Shown: piece by piece, positions 26,021 to 34,478 of the stretch
Layout of the letters: every line of letters begins with the position of its first letter
Numbering within the stretch: position 1 is the stretch's first letter
DNA from: Paenibacillus etheri
GTDB taxonomy: Bacteria; Bacillota; Bacilli; Paenibacillales; Paenibacillaceae
NCBI RefSeq assembly: GCF_001012825.1
Contig: NZ_LCZJ02000016.1
Span: 147,540-211,539 of the forward strand
DNA length: 64,000 nucleotides
Direction of reading: 5' to 3'
Position numbers and translations under genes: made by a program
Notes under the pieces: generated by a model
The model's input: only the letters and a program-made list of their open reading frames with translations
Databases searched by the model: none
What the model was told of the DNA's origin: nothing

Positions 26021-26116
26021 AATTTTTACAATAAGCAATACTTTGATTTACAAAAGTTACCTTTGCTGAGATAATGGATTGATTTCAAAAAAAATTCTTA
26101 AAAAAGGAGACTTGCT

Positions 26117-27637
26117 ATGAGAAGAGTAATAGCTAGAACAAAATGGTTTCTTCCTTTTGTCGCACTGCTGCTTGTTCTGGCCGGTTGTCAATCGGTTGGA
26201 GGTTTCGATGTTAATAAGGCATTGATCGGGGATGTCGATGTTAAATCATCGGAATCCAGCATGACGTTTTCTATGAACGCTGAGCCTTCAGAAGGAATTA
26301 GCGCGGAAGATAAGGAAATGGTCGATCTCATAAATTCTTTTTCCCTGAGTATTAGTAATGCTAAGTTACAAGAAAATGGTAATGTATCTGCCAATGGATC
26401 GATCGGCTATAAACAATTGAATATTCCATTCTCATTGTTTATGGACAAACAAACTTTAGTCTTTACTGTTGAAGGAGCAAAACAACCGTTTTACTTCCCG
26501 GTTCAAGGTTATGATGAGGTCTTTGCTGAAGTTGGATTGGATCTGACTAAAGCTGAGGATCTTAGTAAGCTGCTAACGAAGTTTGTGGTAAAGAATCTTC
26601 CTAATCCAAGCGCAATTAGCGTAACACCCGTTAGTGAGGCTGTGTATGGTCAGCAGGTGAATATGACGAAGTTACATACCGAAGTGACGGGTGATGAGCT
26701 TCCAGCATTGTTAAAAGGATTCCTGAAATCGATCTCTAAAGATACGGAAGGCTTTACAGAATTGGTAGGTGGTCTATATGACTATCTGTACCCAGTGATC
26801 AAAGCTATGGACGAAGAAGGATCCGGTGATTTACAAGATTTTGGTTTTGGTGAAATTCCTCTGGAGGATAAAGAAGCTGTTGTAACCGTACTGCATGATG
26901 CTGCGAAATTGGCTGTGGATGCGTTACTGCTGGTATATGATAATCAACTGGACAGTCTCTACAAATCTACCCCTGAGCTTAAGAAAGTTCTGAGTAAGGA
27001 TACTAAGCTTGCTGTCGACATTTTTGTAGACAGTGGACTACATGTTCGTAAACAGAATGTTGATCTGAAAGTGGCGCTTCCAGGTACTGAAGATATGCCA
27101 TTAAAGAGTTTCTCGCTTAAGGCTTCCAGTCAGATTTGGAACATTGGTGGTGCTGTAACGGCAGATCCAATCAGTACTGAAGGAGCACTTGATGTTTCTT
27201 CCGATTATCTGACTCCTGCAGAGACTTTGAACAATTTTGATCCGAATTCAAATGTTTATCGTATATTGAAAGACGATCTTGGTATCACCAAGAGAACGAT
27301 TGTCATCGAGCCAGACGACGAATATTATTATCCGATCGTTGACAATAATACGACGTACATTCCTCTGCGGTATTTGGCAGAAGATTTAGATGCTACCGTC
27401 GAATGGGATACAGTCAATCGTGCCATTGTCGTAACGGATGGTGTGTACGGTGATAAGCTGGTATTCAAAATCGGTTCTCCCGAAGCATTAATTAACGGCG
27501 AAAAAGTGAAGCTTGCTGAGCCTGTATTTGTTGACGAATATGGTGATGCCTATGTATCGCTACGTCTGCTTGCTGAAGCACTTCATGCTACTGTGTATGT
27601 AGATGAAGATGGTTGGATTACTATTACACGTAAATAG
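26117..27637 (+). CDS. Stalk-domain (copper amine oxidase N-terminal-like) lipoprotein
   Basis: A 506-residue exported lipoprotein, lipobox LAGC with Cys24. The middle (about 30-380) is mostly of no family I recognise. The last 110 residues are a copper-amine-oxidase-like (stalk) domain with the repeated pattern YIPLRYLAEDLDATVEWD and YVSLRLLAEALHATV. Such domains are frequent in Paenibacillus exoproteins and are thought to bind the wall or act as spacers; they have no oxidase activity. AAAAAGGAG precedes the ATG. It is transcribed alone. Confidence 0.85.
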   Translation: MRRVIARTKWFLPFVALLLVLAGCQSVGGFDVNKALIGDVDVKSSESSMTFSMNAEPSEGISAEDKEMVDLINSFSLSISNAKLQENGNVSANGSIGYKQLNIPFSLFMDKQTLVFTVEGAKQPFYFPVQGYDEVFAEVGLDLTKAEDLSKLLTKFVVKNLPNPSAISVTPVSEAVYGQQVNMTKLHTEVTGDELPALLKGFLKSISKDTEGFTELVGGLYDYLYPVIKAMDEEGSGDLQDFGFGEIPLEDKEAVVTVLHDAAKLAVDALLLVYDNQLDSLYKSTPELKKVLSKDTKLAVDIFVDSGLHVRKQNVDLKVALPGTEDMPLKSFSLKASSQIWNIGGAVTADPISTEGALDVSSDYLTPAETLNNFDPNSNVYRILKDDLGITKRTIVIEPDDEYYYPIVDNNTTYIPLRYLAEDLDATVEWDTVNRAIVVTDGVYGDKLVFKIGSPEALINGEKVKLAEPVFVDEYGDAYVSLRLLAEALHATVYVDEDGWITITRK

Positions 27638-27673
27638 TTAGTTCGATCCTCATTGGCTAAATAACACAAACAC

Positions 27674-27718
27674 ACCCAGCTTCTAACTTCGCAGAAATGC
27701 GAGTGGAGCTGGGTTTTT
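27674..27718. terminator. Terminator after the stalk-domain lipoprotein
   Basis: ACCCAGCTT and AGCTGGGT pair with an inner CTTCGCA/TGCGAG stem, and TTTTT follows. The metallophosphoesterase gene converges from the other side. Confidence 0.8.
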
Positions 27719-27739
27719 CATATGAAATATGGCATCCAT

Positions 27740-29155
27740 TTATTGCTTCGTTAAAACCACCTCTAAGTCAACATTACTAAATGTTTTTTCTTCAGCCATA
27801 CTTTGGACATACCCTCCCAAGAAACCGTCCTGCTGTTTCTCCCAAAGCTTGTACCCCGGCAACGCTTTAATATCCTTAGCAAAGGTACTCGCAGTTCCTG
27901 CGAAGTATCGTACATTCAGCCTGGACATTACCTTTGCCATGGATTCTTTTTCAGACTCCGTTAAAGGACTTTCCTTAAGGCGATTCATAGCTTTGTCATA
28001 GGAGTTAGCAGCAAATGTTTCTTCAGCATATGACTTGAAGTTTATGAGATTGTGATCTGTAATCTGGTTAGCTTCAGCCCAACCTTCTACGTTCAAAGAT
28101 GCTGTTTTATAATTTACGCTTCGCGAGACGGGATCGAAGATCATGGCACCATATTGATGCGGATTGACGGCCATCGCACTCGTGGCGATATCATAGATTG
28201 GCATTTGTTCAGAGGATGCTATATCTTGATTCGCGTCTGCTGGATCTACTTGAATGTCCTGCATATGAATATGTCCTGAGAGAACTAGATTAAGTCCATT
28301 CTTCCGTAAGGATTTTATAGCTTCCTGGCTGTTATTAAGCTTGAAGCCTGAAACAGACATAGAAGTGTGACTTAATAAATTATGATGCATCACTGTGATC
28401 ACAGAAGCGTGTTCTTTGGCTGCAAGCTTAACGGATTCATCCATCCATGAAAGAGTAGAGGGAGCAATACGCCCATCCGTCTGAGGAAACCCGTACTTCT
28501 GATTATTTAGATATTGACTGCTGTCTATCATGAGAATCCATAAGTTGGGGGCAGCCTTGACGATATAGCTTAGTGATTCCTTATCACGTGCTACAGCCTC
28601 TTTGTAGCCGAAATCCGCATACAGTTTGACGAATTCCTTATCTGTAATTGAATCCGTAAGGAGCTGTTTATCACCACTGAAGGATCTAGCCCAAGGATTA
28701 AATAAGTCGTGATTGCCTGGAATGACATAGACAGATGTCCCTTGTTGTTCGATTCGTGTCAACTTTTCGCTTAACTTTTGATGGCTACTGCGTTCTCCAT
28801 TATTAGTTAAATCACCACTGAGGATCATAAACGCAGGTTTTTCCTGTTCAGCGTCATAGACCAATGCTTCAGCCATTTCATCACTGTAGGGCAGCATTTT
28901 TCCATCACCTCCAGTGACATAGGTCTGAAAAGCCTGCCCACCATCCTGAAGATCCTTATCCAAAAAGTGAGTGTCTGTGGCCACCCAGAAAGATATAGGT
29001 TTAAGCTCAGTTTGATCAAGTTCCACCGCGTTTACATTAGACGATTTTGTGTCTTTACAGCCAGTAAGTGCAAAGCTAAGGAAAAAGAGCACTACACAAG
29101 AAAAAATAACCGTTTTTCTATGTAGAATGAAAGCTTTATCTGTTAAAAAATTCAT
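27740..29155 (-). CDS. Metallophosphoesterase lipoprotein
   Basis: A 471-residue exported phosphoesterase, lipobox LTGC with Cys33. The calcineurin-like metal-binding motifs appear in order: ATDTHFLD, LSGDLTNNG, IPGNHD, VMHHN and SGHIHMQD. These coordinate two metal ions for hydrolysis of a phosphate ester outside the membrane. The C-terminal 140 residues are family-specific. AAGGAAGG precedes the ATG on the minus strand. The substrate is unknown; similar proteins are labelled cyclic-nucleotide phosphodiesterase or wall-related hydrolase on weak grounds. Confidence 0.88.
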   Translation of the reverse strand: MNFLTDKAFILHRKTVIFSCVVLFFLSFALTGCKDTKSSNVNAVELDQTELKPISFWVATDTHFLDKDLQDGGQAFQTYVTGGDGKMLPYSDEMAEALVYDAEQEKPAFMILSGDLTNNGERSSHQKLSEKLTRIEQQGTSVYVIPGNHDLFNPWARSFSGDKQLLTDSITDKEFVKLYADFGYKEAVARDKESLSYIVKAAPNLWILMIDSSQYLNNQKYGFPQTDGRIAPSTLSWMDESVKLAAKEHASVITVMHHNLLSHTSMSVSGFKLNNSQEAIKSLRKNGLNLVLSGHIHMQDIQVDPADANQDIASSEQMPIYDIATSAMAVNPHQYGAMIFDPVSRSVNYKTASLNVEGWAEANQITDHNLINFKSYAEETFAANSYDKAMNRLKESPLTESEKESMAKVMSRLNVRYFAGTASTFAKDIKALPGYKLWEKQQDGFLGGYVQSMAEEKTFSNVDLEVVLTKQ

Positions 29156-29240
29156 TTATATAACCTTCCTTCTGTACTTTTGCTGCACTATTGTAGCTTA
29201 TTTTTAGCAGTAATGTATATCGGAAAAGTGAAGAGGAGAT

Positions 29241-29341
29241 GTTACTTAACGAGGTAACTTATATATCCGACAAAATAAGTTGTGAATAGATGTTGTTTTT
29301 TCAGAGAAAAGGTGATAAGATGTACAAAAGTAAGTTACTTA
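29241..29341. promoter_or_regulatory. Repeated GTTACTT motifs upstream of the nitroreductase gene
   Basis: An inverted repeat GTTAC-N8-GTAAC lies at 29241-29258, and a second TAAGTTACTTA copy at 29331-29341 just before the ribosome binding site. The arrangement resembles operators of redox-responsive MarR/HxlR regulators that often control such nitroreductases. No regulator gene is adjacent. Confidence 0.4.
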
Positions 29342-29363
29342 AATTAATGGAGGTAGTTATTAT

Positions 29364-29963
29364 ATGTCTAGCAATTTTATTGAAGCGGTTAAAGGAAGAC
29401 GTTCCATCTATGCAATCAGTAAAGAATCCACTGTAGCTGATGCTCAAATTATTGAAATCGTTGAGCAAGCAGTTTTGCATAGCCCAACTTCATTCAACTC
29501 CCAAAGCTCCAGAGCGGTTGTTCTTTTAGGTGAACAGCATGATAAATTATGGGATATCACTACTGAAACTTTGCGCAAAATCGTTCCAGCTGAACAATTT
29601 GAAGGAACAGCGCAAAAATTAGCATCTTTTAAAGCAGGCTACGGTTCCGTATTGTTCTTTGAAGATCAAGCTGTAGTGAAGAACCTTCAAGAAAACTTCG
29701 CGTTATATGCTGAGAATTTCCCAGTTTGGGCTAACCAATCCTCAGGTATTCTGCAGTTCGTAGTATGGACTTCACTTTCTGAAGTAGGTTTAGGCGCATC
29801 TCTGCAGCACTATAACCCACTGATTGATGACGAAGTGAAAGAAGCATGGGGCATTCCTCAAGAATGGAAGCTGATTGCTCAAATGCCATTTGGTAAGACT
29901 GTAACTCCAGCAGGTGAGAAACAATTCCAACCGGTTGAAGATCGCGTTAAAGTCTTCAAATAA
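29364..29963 (+). CDS. Nitroreductase family protein
   Basis: A 199-residue FMN-dependent oxidoreductase of the NfsB/YdgI type, cytosolic and usually dimeric. The N-terminal GRRSIYAIS supplies the phosphate-binding Arg-Arg-Ser, HSPTSFNSQSSRAVVLLG is the FMN region, and EVGLGASLQHYNP with the late FGKTVTPAGEKQF completes the pattern. ATGGAGG precedes the start codon. It probably reduces quinones or nitro compounds with NAD(P)H. Its transcript would end at the stem at 29981-30033. Confidence 0.9.
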   Translation: MSSNFIEAVKGRRSIYAISKESTVADAQIIEIVEQAVLHSPTSFNSQSSRAVVLLGEQHDKLWDITTETLRKIVPAEQFEGTAQKLASFKAGYGSVLFFEDQAVVKNLQENFALYAENFPVWANQSSGILQFVVWTSLSEVGLGASLQHYNPLIDDEVKEAWGIPQEWKLIAQMPFGKTVTPAGEKQFQPVEDRVKVFK

Positions 29964-29980
29964 GCTTAAAAAGAGTGTTT

Positions 29981-30033
29981 AAAACCTCCTTGACCAGGCT
30001 AATTAATTATATAGTCTGGTTAAGGAGGTTTTT
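29981..30033 (+). terminator. Terminator stem that contains the ribosome binding site of the next gene
   Basis: AAAACCTCCTTGACCAG pairs along 17 positions (one G-T pair) with CTGGTTAAGGAGGTTTT; the loop is 18 bases. The 3' arm carries AAGGAGG, the ribosome binding site of the small gene starting at 30037, and its end runs into TTTTT. In RNA the stem can therefore both stop the nitroreductase transcript and hide the next start. Confidence 0.75.
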
Positions 30034-30036
30034 GGT

Positions 30037-30231
30037 ATGCCATGGAATAAAGACGATTATCCAGATTCACTGAAAAACTTCACAGCACCTGTTCGTAATA
30101 AGGCGATTGATATTGCTAATGCACTGCTAGAAGACGGATATGAAGAGGGAAGGGCGATCTCTATTGCTACCGCACAAGCGAAAGAGTGGGGAGAGAACCG
30201 TGATAAGCAGATCCGTAAAAAAGGACATTAA
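30037..30231 (+). CDS. Small YdaT-like protein of unknown function
   Basis: A 64-residue cytosolic protein, MPWNKDDYPDSLKNFTAPVR at its start, then a helix DIANALLEDGYEEGRAISIA that recurs in small general-stress proteins of Bacillus and Lactobacillus (YdaT type). There is no known activity. AAGGAGG precedes the ATG by 9 bases but is paired in the hairpin at 29981-30033, so translation may be controlled. A strong terminator follows. Confidence 0.8.
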   Translation: MPWNKDDYPDSLKNFTAPVRNKAIDIANALLEDGYEEGRAISIATAQAKEWGENRDKQIRKKGH

Positions 30232-30253
30232 TTAGCAGCTCGAAAATAGGTAC

Positions 30254-30297
30254 AAAAAAAGCAGGACAGCGTCTAGTGACGCTTGTCCTGCTTTTTT
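30254..30297. terminator. Bidirectional terminator between the YdaT-like and PrsA-like genes
   Basis: AAAAAAAGCAGGACA pairs with TGTCCTGCTTTTTT around an inner GCGTC/GACGC stem. The genes on both sides converge. Confidence 0.9.
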
Positions 30298-30306
30298 ACG
30301 GTCGTA

Positions 30307-31473
30307 TTATTTAGCGGATTCAGTTCCTGCTTCTGCGCTTGCAGATGGCTCAGGAGAAGCTGTTGCTTCTTTTTTGGCATCCGTAAGTGAATTTGTGATT
30401 TTTGCTTTTGCAGTTGTATCTGACAACCAAGTGGTGGAAAGAGTGGAAACCTTCTGAGACACAAGCGTCTTTTTGATTTCATCTTTCTTTTCTTCCAAGG
30501 TGTAGTTTTTAGCGTCTTTATGGTCGGTAACTTTAATGATGTGATAACCGTAATCGGATTTGACAGCACCGCTTGTTTCCCCAACTTTAAGCTTAAAGGC
30601 TACATCGGAGAATTCAGCAACCATGTCTCCACGTTTGAAGAAGTTTAGATCTCCGCCATTAGCTTTGGAACCAGTGTCTGAAGATTTTTCTTTAGCAAGT
30701 TCAGCGAAATCTGCTCCATCTTTCAATTGCTTCAGAATTGCATCCGCTTCTTCTTTAGTCTTAACGAGAATGTGGGAAGCGCGAACTTGTTCTTCTTCAT
30801 TGAAAGTAGCTTTATTTGCTTCATAGTAGTCTTTGATTTCTTGATCCGTTATAGTCACTTGCGGCTCAAGAATCTTACGCAGTTTTACTTGCAGTGGCAT
30901 TTGTTTCTTCAAGTCATCAACGGTCATTGAGCTTTGTTGCAATGCAGCATTAAATGCATCTTCTCCGCCGAGTTGTGCTTTAAGGTTTTCTAATTCAGTA
31001 TTGATGTCTTCATCAGTAACAGTTACGTTAGCTTTTTTAGCTTCTTGATCAACGAGTTCTGTAGTAATCATAGCTTGCAGCGTGCTTTCTCCGCCTGCTT
31101 CAATCAATTTATCATAAAGCTGTTCTTTAGTAATGTTAGTTCCGTTAACGCTAGCAACAGCTGTGCTGTCGTCCTTTTGGAATGGAGGCTTAATCAGTAC
31201 AATGATGAGTGCCGCAGCCAGTACCACAGAGACAATCATCCAGCCCTTGTTACCTTTAGGAGTAACTGGTGGAGCAGGTGGGGTCGTATTGTTGTTACTG
31301 CCGACTTTGTTCATTACTGGAATACTTTCCTCTTTTGTTGTATTCACAGGTTCTTCAGCAGCTAAGACCTCCACTTCATTTACTTCATTGGTATTATCGG
31401 AAGAGTTCAACTCTTCTTCCGTAGTACCGTTGTTCTCTAAGTTCTCATTTCCATTCAGATCTTTTTTATCCAT
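30307..31473 (-). CDS. Membrane-anchored PrsA/SurA-like parvulin foldase
   Basis: A 388-residue peptidyl-prolyl isomerase that would help exported proteins fold outside the membrane. Residues 1-75 are acidic and Asn/Glu/Thr-rich and predicted cytosolic; a single helix (about 77-95) anchors the protein. A SurA-like N-terminal domain follows, then a parvulin domain with RASHILVKTKEEADAIL, SSDTGSKANGGDLNFF and YGYHIIKV. The tail is Ser/Ala/Glu-rich. Classical PrsA is a lipoprotein; this one has no lipobox, only a signal anchor. It lies alone on the minus strand. Confidence 0.88.
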   Translation of the reverse strand: MDKKDLNGNENLENNGTTEEELNSSDNTNEVNEVEVLAAEEPVNTTKEESIPVMNKVGSNNNTTPPAPPVTPKGNKGWMIVSVVLAAALIIVLIKPPFQKDDSTAVASVNGTNITKEQLYDKLIEAGGESTLQAMITTELVDQEAKKANVTVTDEDINTELENLKAQLGGEDAFNAALQQSSMTVDDLKKQMPLQVKLRKILEPQVTITDQEIKDYYEANKATFNEEEQVRASHILVKTKEEADAILKQLKDGADFAELAKEKSSDTGSKANGGDLNFFKRGDMVAEFSDVAFKLKVGETSGAVKSDYGYHIIKVTDHKDAKNYTLEEKKDEIKKTLVSQKVSTLSTTWLSDTTAKAKITNSLTDAKKEATASPEPSASAEAGTESAK

Positions 31474-31602
31474 TATTAGTAATGACTCCCTTCAATATAG
31501 GTGTTGCTTGTCTATTTACAACTTTAACAGAAATCATGATCCTAAACCTTAAGAAAGTATAAAAAAAGATAGGATCTTTTTAAGTTTCTATTAATAAAAA
31601 GC

Positions 31603-31644
31603 AAAAAGCCGGAAATGGCATCGGTAACATGCCCTTCCGGCTTA
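31603..31644 (-). terminator. Terminator of the LytTR gene
   Basis: AAGCCGGAA and TTCCGGCTT pair with an inner GGCAT/ATGCC stem, and on the minus strand the stem is followed by TTTTTGCTTTTT. Confidence 0.82.
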
Positions 31645-31658
31645 TGGGAATAAGATGT

Positions 31659-31994
31659 TTACTTCAGTCCTTTCAATAGATGACGAATACTTTCTTGTTT
31701 CCGTCGTGGGACCCGTACGTTTTTAGCGAATAGGCCCTTTTCTCCGAAATAAATGCAGTCGTCTTCGATAGAACTGATCTTGTTCAGATTGACATAACAG
31801 CCACCGTACACATGATAATAAGTTGAACTGGATAACAATCGTTTTAATTGCTCGGCAGTCATTCTCTTTTTTATGTTGTAGTTTCTGCCGTGAAAAATGA
31901 CCAAATCATGGTCTCCGACCTTAAAGAACAGAATGTCTGTTTCCACCTCGAAGTCCTCGTATACATTTCTGGCTTCCAGCAGGATGCTACTCAT
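31659..31994 (-). CDS. Stand-alone LytTR DNA-binding protein
   Basis: A 111-residue protein made almost only of a LytTR domain, the beta-type DNA-binding fold of AgrA and LytR. The pattern TDILFFKVGDHDLVIFHGR, then YYHVYGGCYVNLNKISSIED, then VRVPRRKQESIRHL is typical, with the VNL segment near its centre. There is no receiver domain, so its activity may be set by level, partner or ligand. It is monocistronic, with no histidine kinase nearby. Targets are unknown. Confidence 0.82.
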   Translation of the reverse strand: MSSILLEARNVYEDFEVETDILFFKVGDHDLVIFHGRNYNIKKRMTAEQLKRLLSSSTYYHVYGGCYVNLNKISSIEDDCIYFGEKGLFAKNVRVPRRKQESIRHLLKGLK

Positions 31995-32175
31995 TCATGT
32001 TCCCCCTTTGTACTTAATAAAAGACTAATGTTAGCGCTTTCATTATAACACAAACCCTAATCCTTGGAAAGCCTTATTTTTGAACTATTTGTCACATTTT
32101 TTACTTTAGAGTTTGTCATTAACGTTTAAAAATTGTAAATTATATAATAGCAATACTTTGGAGGAGGATATAGAG

Positions 32176-33282
32176 ATGGAAAAGCAGACTAAGTTATTGC
32201 TGTTTACGGGTTCCTATGCAAGTGCCACGGAAAGCGGTGTGCAGGTATTTGAATTCGATGGCGAAACAGGAGGTACCTTAAAGTTAATCGACTCGGTTCA
32301 GGGCCTAACTAACCCCACCTTTGTTAATGTGGATGCTGAAGCCCTGCGTTTATATGCCATAGGAGAAAAGCCTAATGGTGAGGGCGGAAAAGAGGGTGAA
32401 GTCGTTACTTTTGCTATCGACGCTAAGAGTGGGGAATTGAGCGAATTGAACCGTATAGCCTCAATGCCTGCTTCAGGTAATGGTCAAACGACAACATGCC
32501 ATATTTCTAGAGATCTAAACGATGAATACGTTGTTGTATGTAGTTATCATGGTGGCAGTGTAGGCTTGATCACATTAGATGAAGGGAAAGTTGCTAATCA
32601 ACTGACGGATGTCGCGCTTCATTCCGGGCATGGTCACCATCCTGAACGTCAGGATCGCCCGCATCCCCACTCGGCTATATTCAGCCCGGACGGGCAGTAT
32701 CTGTTTGTCTCTGACCTTGGACTTGATATCATACGTTCCTACAGAATCAACAGAGACTTGAACAAACTAGAGGTTCAGGGAGATACTGCGCTTCATCCAG
32801 GAGCAGGACCTCGTCATTTTACTTTTCATCCAGATGGAAAGTCTGCTTATGTTATTAACGAGGTGGATTCCACGATAACATCGTTTACATATGACAGTGC
32901 TACAGGTACTCTTCATACGGTAGATACAGTTTCGACTTTGCCTGAGGATTTTAAGGATGAGAATACTTGTGCCGAAATTGCTACTTCAAAAAATGGAAGA
33001 TATCTTTACGCTTCTAACCGTGGAGCTGATAACATCGCAGTGTTTGCGGTGGATTCGGCTACTGCCAAGCTTACACTAATTGAATATGTTTCTACGCATG
33101 GAGGACATCCACGACACTTCTCTTTAACTCCAGATGGGGATTATCTAATTGTTGCGAATCGTGATGCTAATAACCTGGTAGTGTTCTCTATTGAAAAGAC
33201 CAGTGGTCGTCTCGTATTTACTGGTAATACAGCTCAGGTATCCAAGCCGGTATGTGTGAAGCCTGTGATTTTCCCTGTTTAA
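32176..33282 (+). CDS. Lactonase family protein (6-phosphogluconolactonase, YkgB/Pgl type)
   Basis: A 368-residue seven-bladed beta-propeller. Repeating segments such as HPHSAIFSPDGQYLFVSDLG, GPRHFTFHPDGKSAYVINEV and HPRHFSLTPDGDYLIVANR mark successive blades and contain the conserved Arg-His pair. The family hydrolyses 6-phosphogluconolactone in the oxidative pentose phosphate pathway. GGAGGAGG precedes the ATG at 32176; the upstream ATG at 32113 lacks such a site. It is transcribed alone. Confidence 0.87.
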   Translation: MEKQTKLLLFTGSYASATESGVQVFEFDGETGGTLKLIDSVQGLTNPTFVNVDAEALRLYAIGEKPNGEGGKEGEVVTFAIDAKSGELSELNRIASMPASGNGQTTTCHISRDLNDEYVVVCSYHGGSVGLITLDEGKVANQLTDVALHSGHGHHPERQDRPHPHSAIFSPDGQYLFVSDLGLDIIRSYRINRDLNKLEVQGDTALHPGAGPRHFTFHPDGKSAYVINEVDSTITSFTYDSATGTLHTVDTVSTLPEDFKDENTCAEIATSKNGRYLYASNRGADNIAVFAVDSATAKLTLIEYVSTHGGHPRHFSLTPDGDYLIVANRDANNLVVFSIEKTSGRLVFTGNTAQVSKPVCVKPVIFPV

Positions 33283-33328
33283 AAGAACCTCGTTTACAAG
33301 AGTGAATAAAACAATTTAAGAAAATAAT

Positions 33329-33371
33329 AAAGGGAACACCGGATATGTAGCCCGGTGTTCCCTTTATTTTT
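33329..33371. terminator. Bidirectional terminator after the lactonase gene
   Basis: AAAGGGAACACCGG pairs with CCGGTGTTCCCTTT around a 9-base loop, followed by ATTTTT. The hfq-like gene converges. Confidence 0.88.
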
Positions 33372-33406
33372 GAAAATAGGATGAAGAAGTGTAATGAGCA
33401 TGTGAG

Positions 33407-33628
33407 CTATTTGAGTGAAACGGGCTTAAGAGGTACAATAGTGGATACTGCAGATTTAAAGAGCACATTCTGTCTGCCATCACCTTGACCCTGTAATGTG
33501 ATTGTGAATGCATCATACGAAGTTACGATGCCTTGCATTTTCACACCATTTGTTGTGAAAATCGTTACGGGCACCTTTGTGGAAATAAACTGGTTCAGCA
33601 AACGTTCCTGCAATTTTAGACTCTCCAC
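33407..33628 (-). CDS. Hfq-like RNA chaperone, divergent paralogue
   Basis: A 73-residue Sm-fold protein. Sm1 reads VPVTIFTTNGVKMQGIVTSY with Asp-Ala-Phe following, close to the VPVTIFLVNGIKLQG type of Hfq. Sm2 reads LFKSAVSTIVP where classical Hfq has VYKHAISTVVP, so the Tyr and the His of the YKH RNA-binding motif are replaced by Phe and Ser, and about four extra residues (GQGDGR region) precede it. GTG at 33628 follows GGAG by 10 bases on the minus strand and gives a normal Hfq N-terminus, so it is preferred over the TTG at 33667. It may bind RNA differently from the Hfq usually encoded near miaA. Confidence 0.75.
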   Translation of the reverse strand: MESLKLQERLLNQFISTKVPVTIFTTNGVKMQGIVTSYDAFTITLQGQGDGRQNVLFKSAVSTIVPLKPVSLK

Positions 33629-33738
33629 TTTGGCAGCACTCCATTTTTTTGTATATTTAGTTCTCAATAATTATAGCACGGGTTATAGCTACTCAGGAAA
33701 TGTCATCGACAGGCACAAAATTAGACACGGAGGTATTT

Positions 33739-34380
33739 ATGCTTTATTATCAGAACTGGTCTAGAGGTTTTCGTCATTTTATAGGGTTTGCTGCTTGTTT
33801 CGTCGTTATTGCGATTCTAGTTCATATGAATAAGGTATCATCATTCGATAACTATACGATTCATTTGGTTCAATCCGCTGAATCACTTGGACTGACCACA
33901 TTTGCCAAAGGATTATCTCTGATCGGTTCCTCTAAGGTAGCGATTGGAATATCTGTCAGTACGATGGCACTGCTCTATTTTCTTATGAAACATCGGCTTG
34001 AGCTAATTCTATTCCTATGGGTTGGACTAGGCTCACAGCTATTGAATACACTTATGAAGTTATGGTTTCAAAGGGAACGTCCGAATTTCCATCGTATTGT
34101 CCAAGAGATCGGATATAGTTTCCCGAGCGGACATTCCATGGCAGCCTTCTCCTTGTACGGGGTAATTGCCTATTTACTTTGGCGTCATTTGCCGCGAAGA
34201 AGTGAAAGAATCCTGTTAATATTGGTTGCAGTATTCATGACAGTGGGCATTGGCTGGAGTCGTATTTATCTGGGAGTTCATTATCCTAGCGACGTTATTG
34301 GTGGTTTTGCTGCAAGTGGCGCCTGGCTAATGTTATCCATCGGTCTATTTGAAGCCTATAAAAAACGGATATCCTCATAA
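33739..34380 (+). CDS. PAP2-family membrane phosphatase
   Basis: A 213-residue membrane phosphatase with about five to six helices. The three PAP2 motifs are all present: KLWFQRERP, FPSGHSMA and SRIYLGVHYPSDVIGG, with catalytic His residues in the second and third. It could dephosphorylate undecaprenyl pyrophosphate, phosphatidate or a related lipid at the outer face. The ATG at 33739 follows GGAGG by 5 bases; the longer frame from 33700 overlaps the divergent hfq-like gene's upstream region. It is transcribed alone. Confidence 0.9.
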   Translation: MLYYQNWSRGFRHFIGFAACFVVIAILVHMNKVSSFDNYTIHLVQSAESLGLTTFAKGLSLIGSSKVAIGISVSTMALLYFLMKHRLELILFLWVGLGSQLLNTLMKLWFQRERPNFHRIVQEIGYSFPSGHSMAAFSLYGVIAYLLWRHLPRRSERILLILVAVFMTVGIGWSRIYLGVHYPSDVIGGFAASGAWLMLSIGLFEAYKKRISS

Positions 34381-34478
34381 GAAATGAGATACCCGTCTTT
34401 GTGAGTTATTTTATTTTAAAATATAAGAATATATATGTTTCACGCTATACATTATCCTTATATTTCTCGCATAAACGC

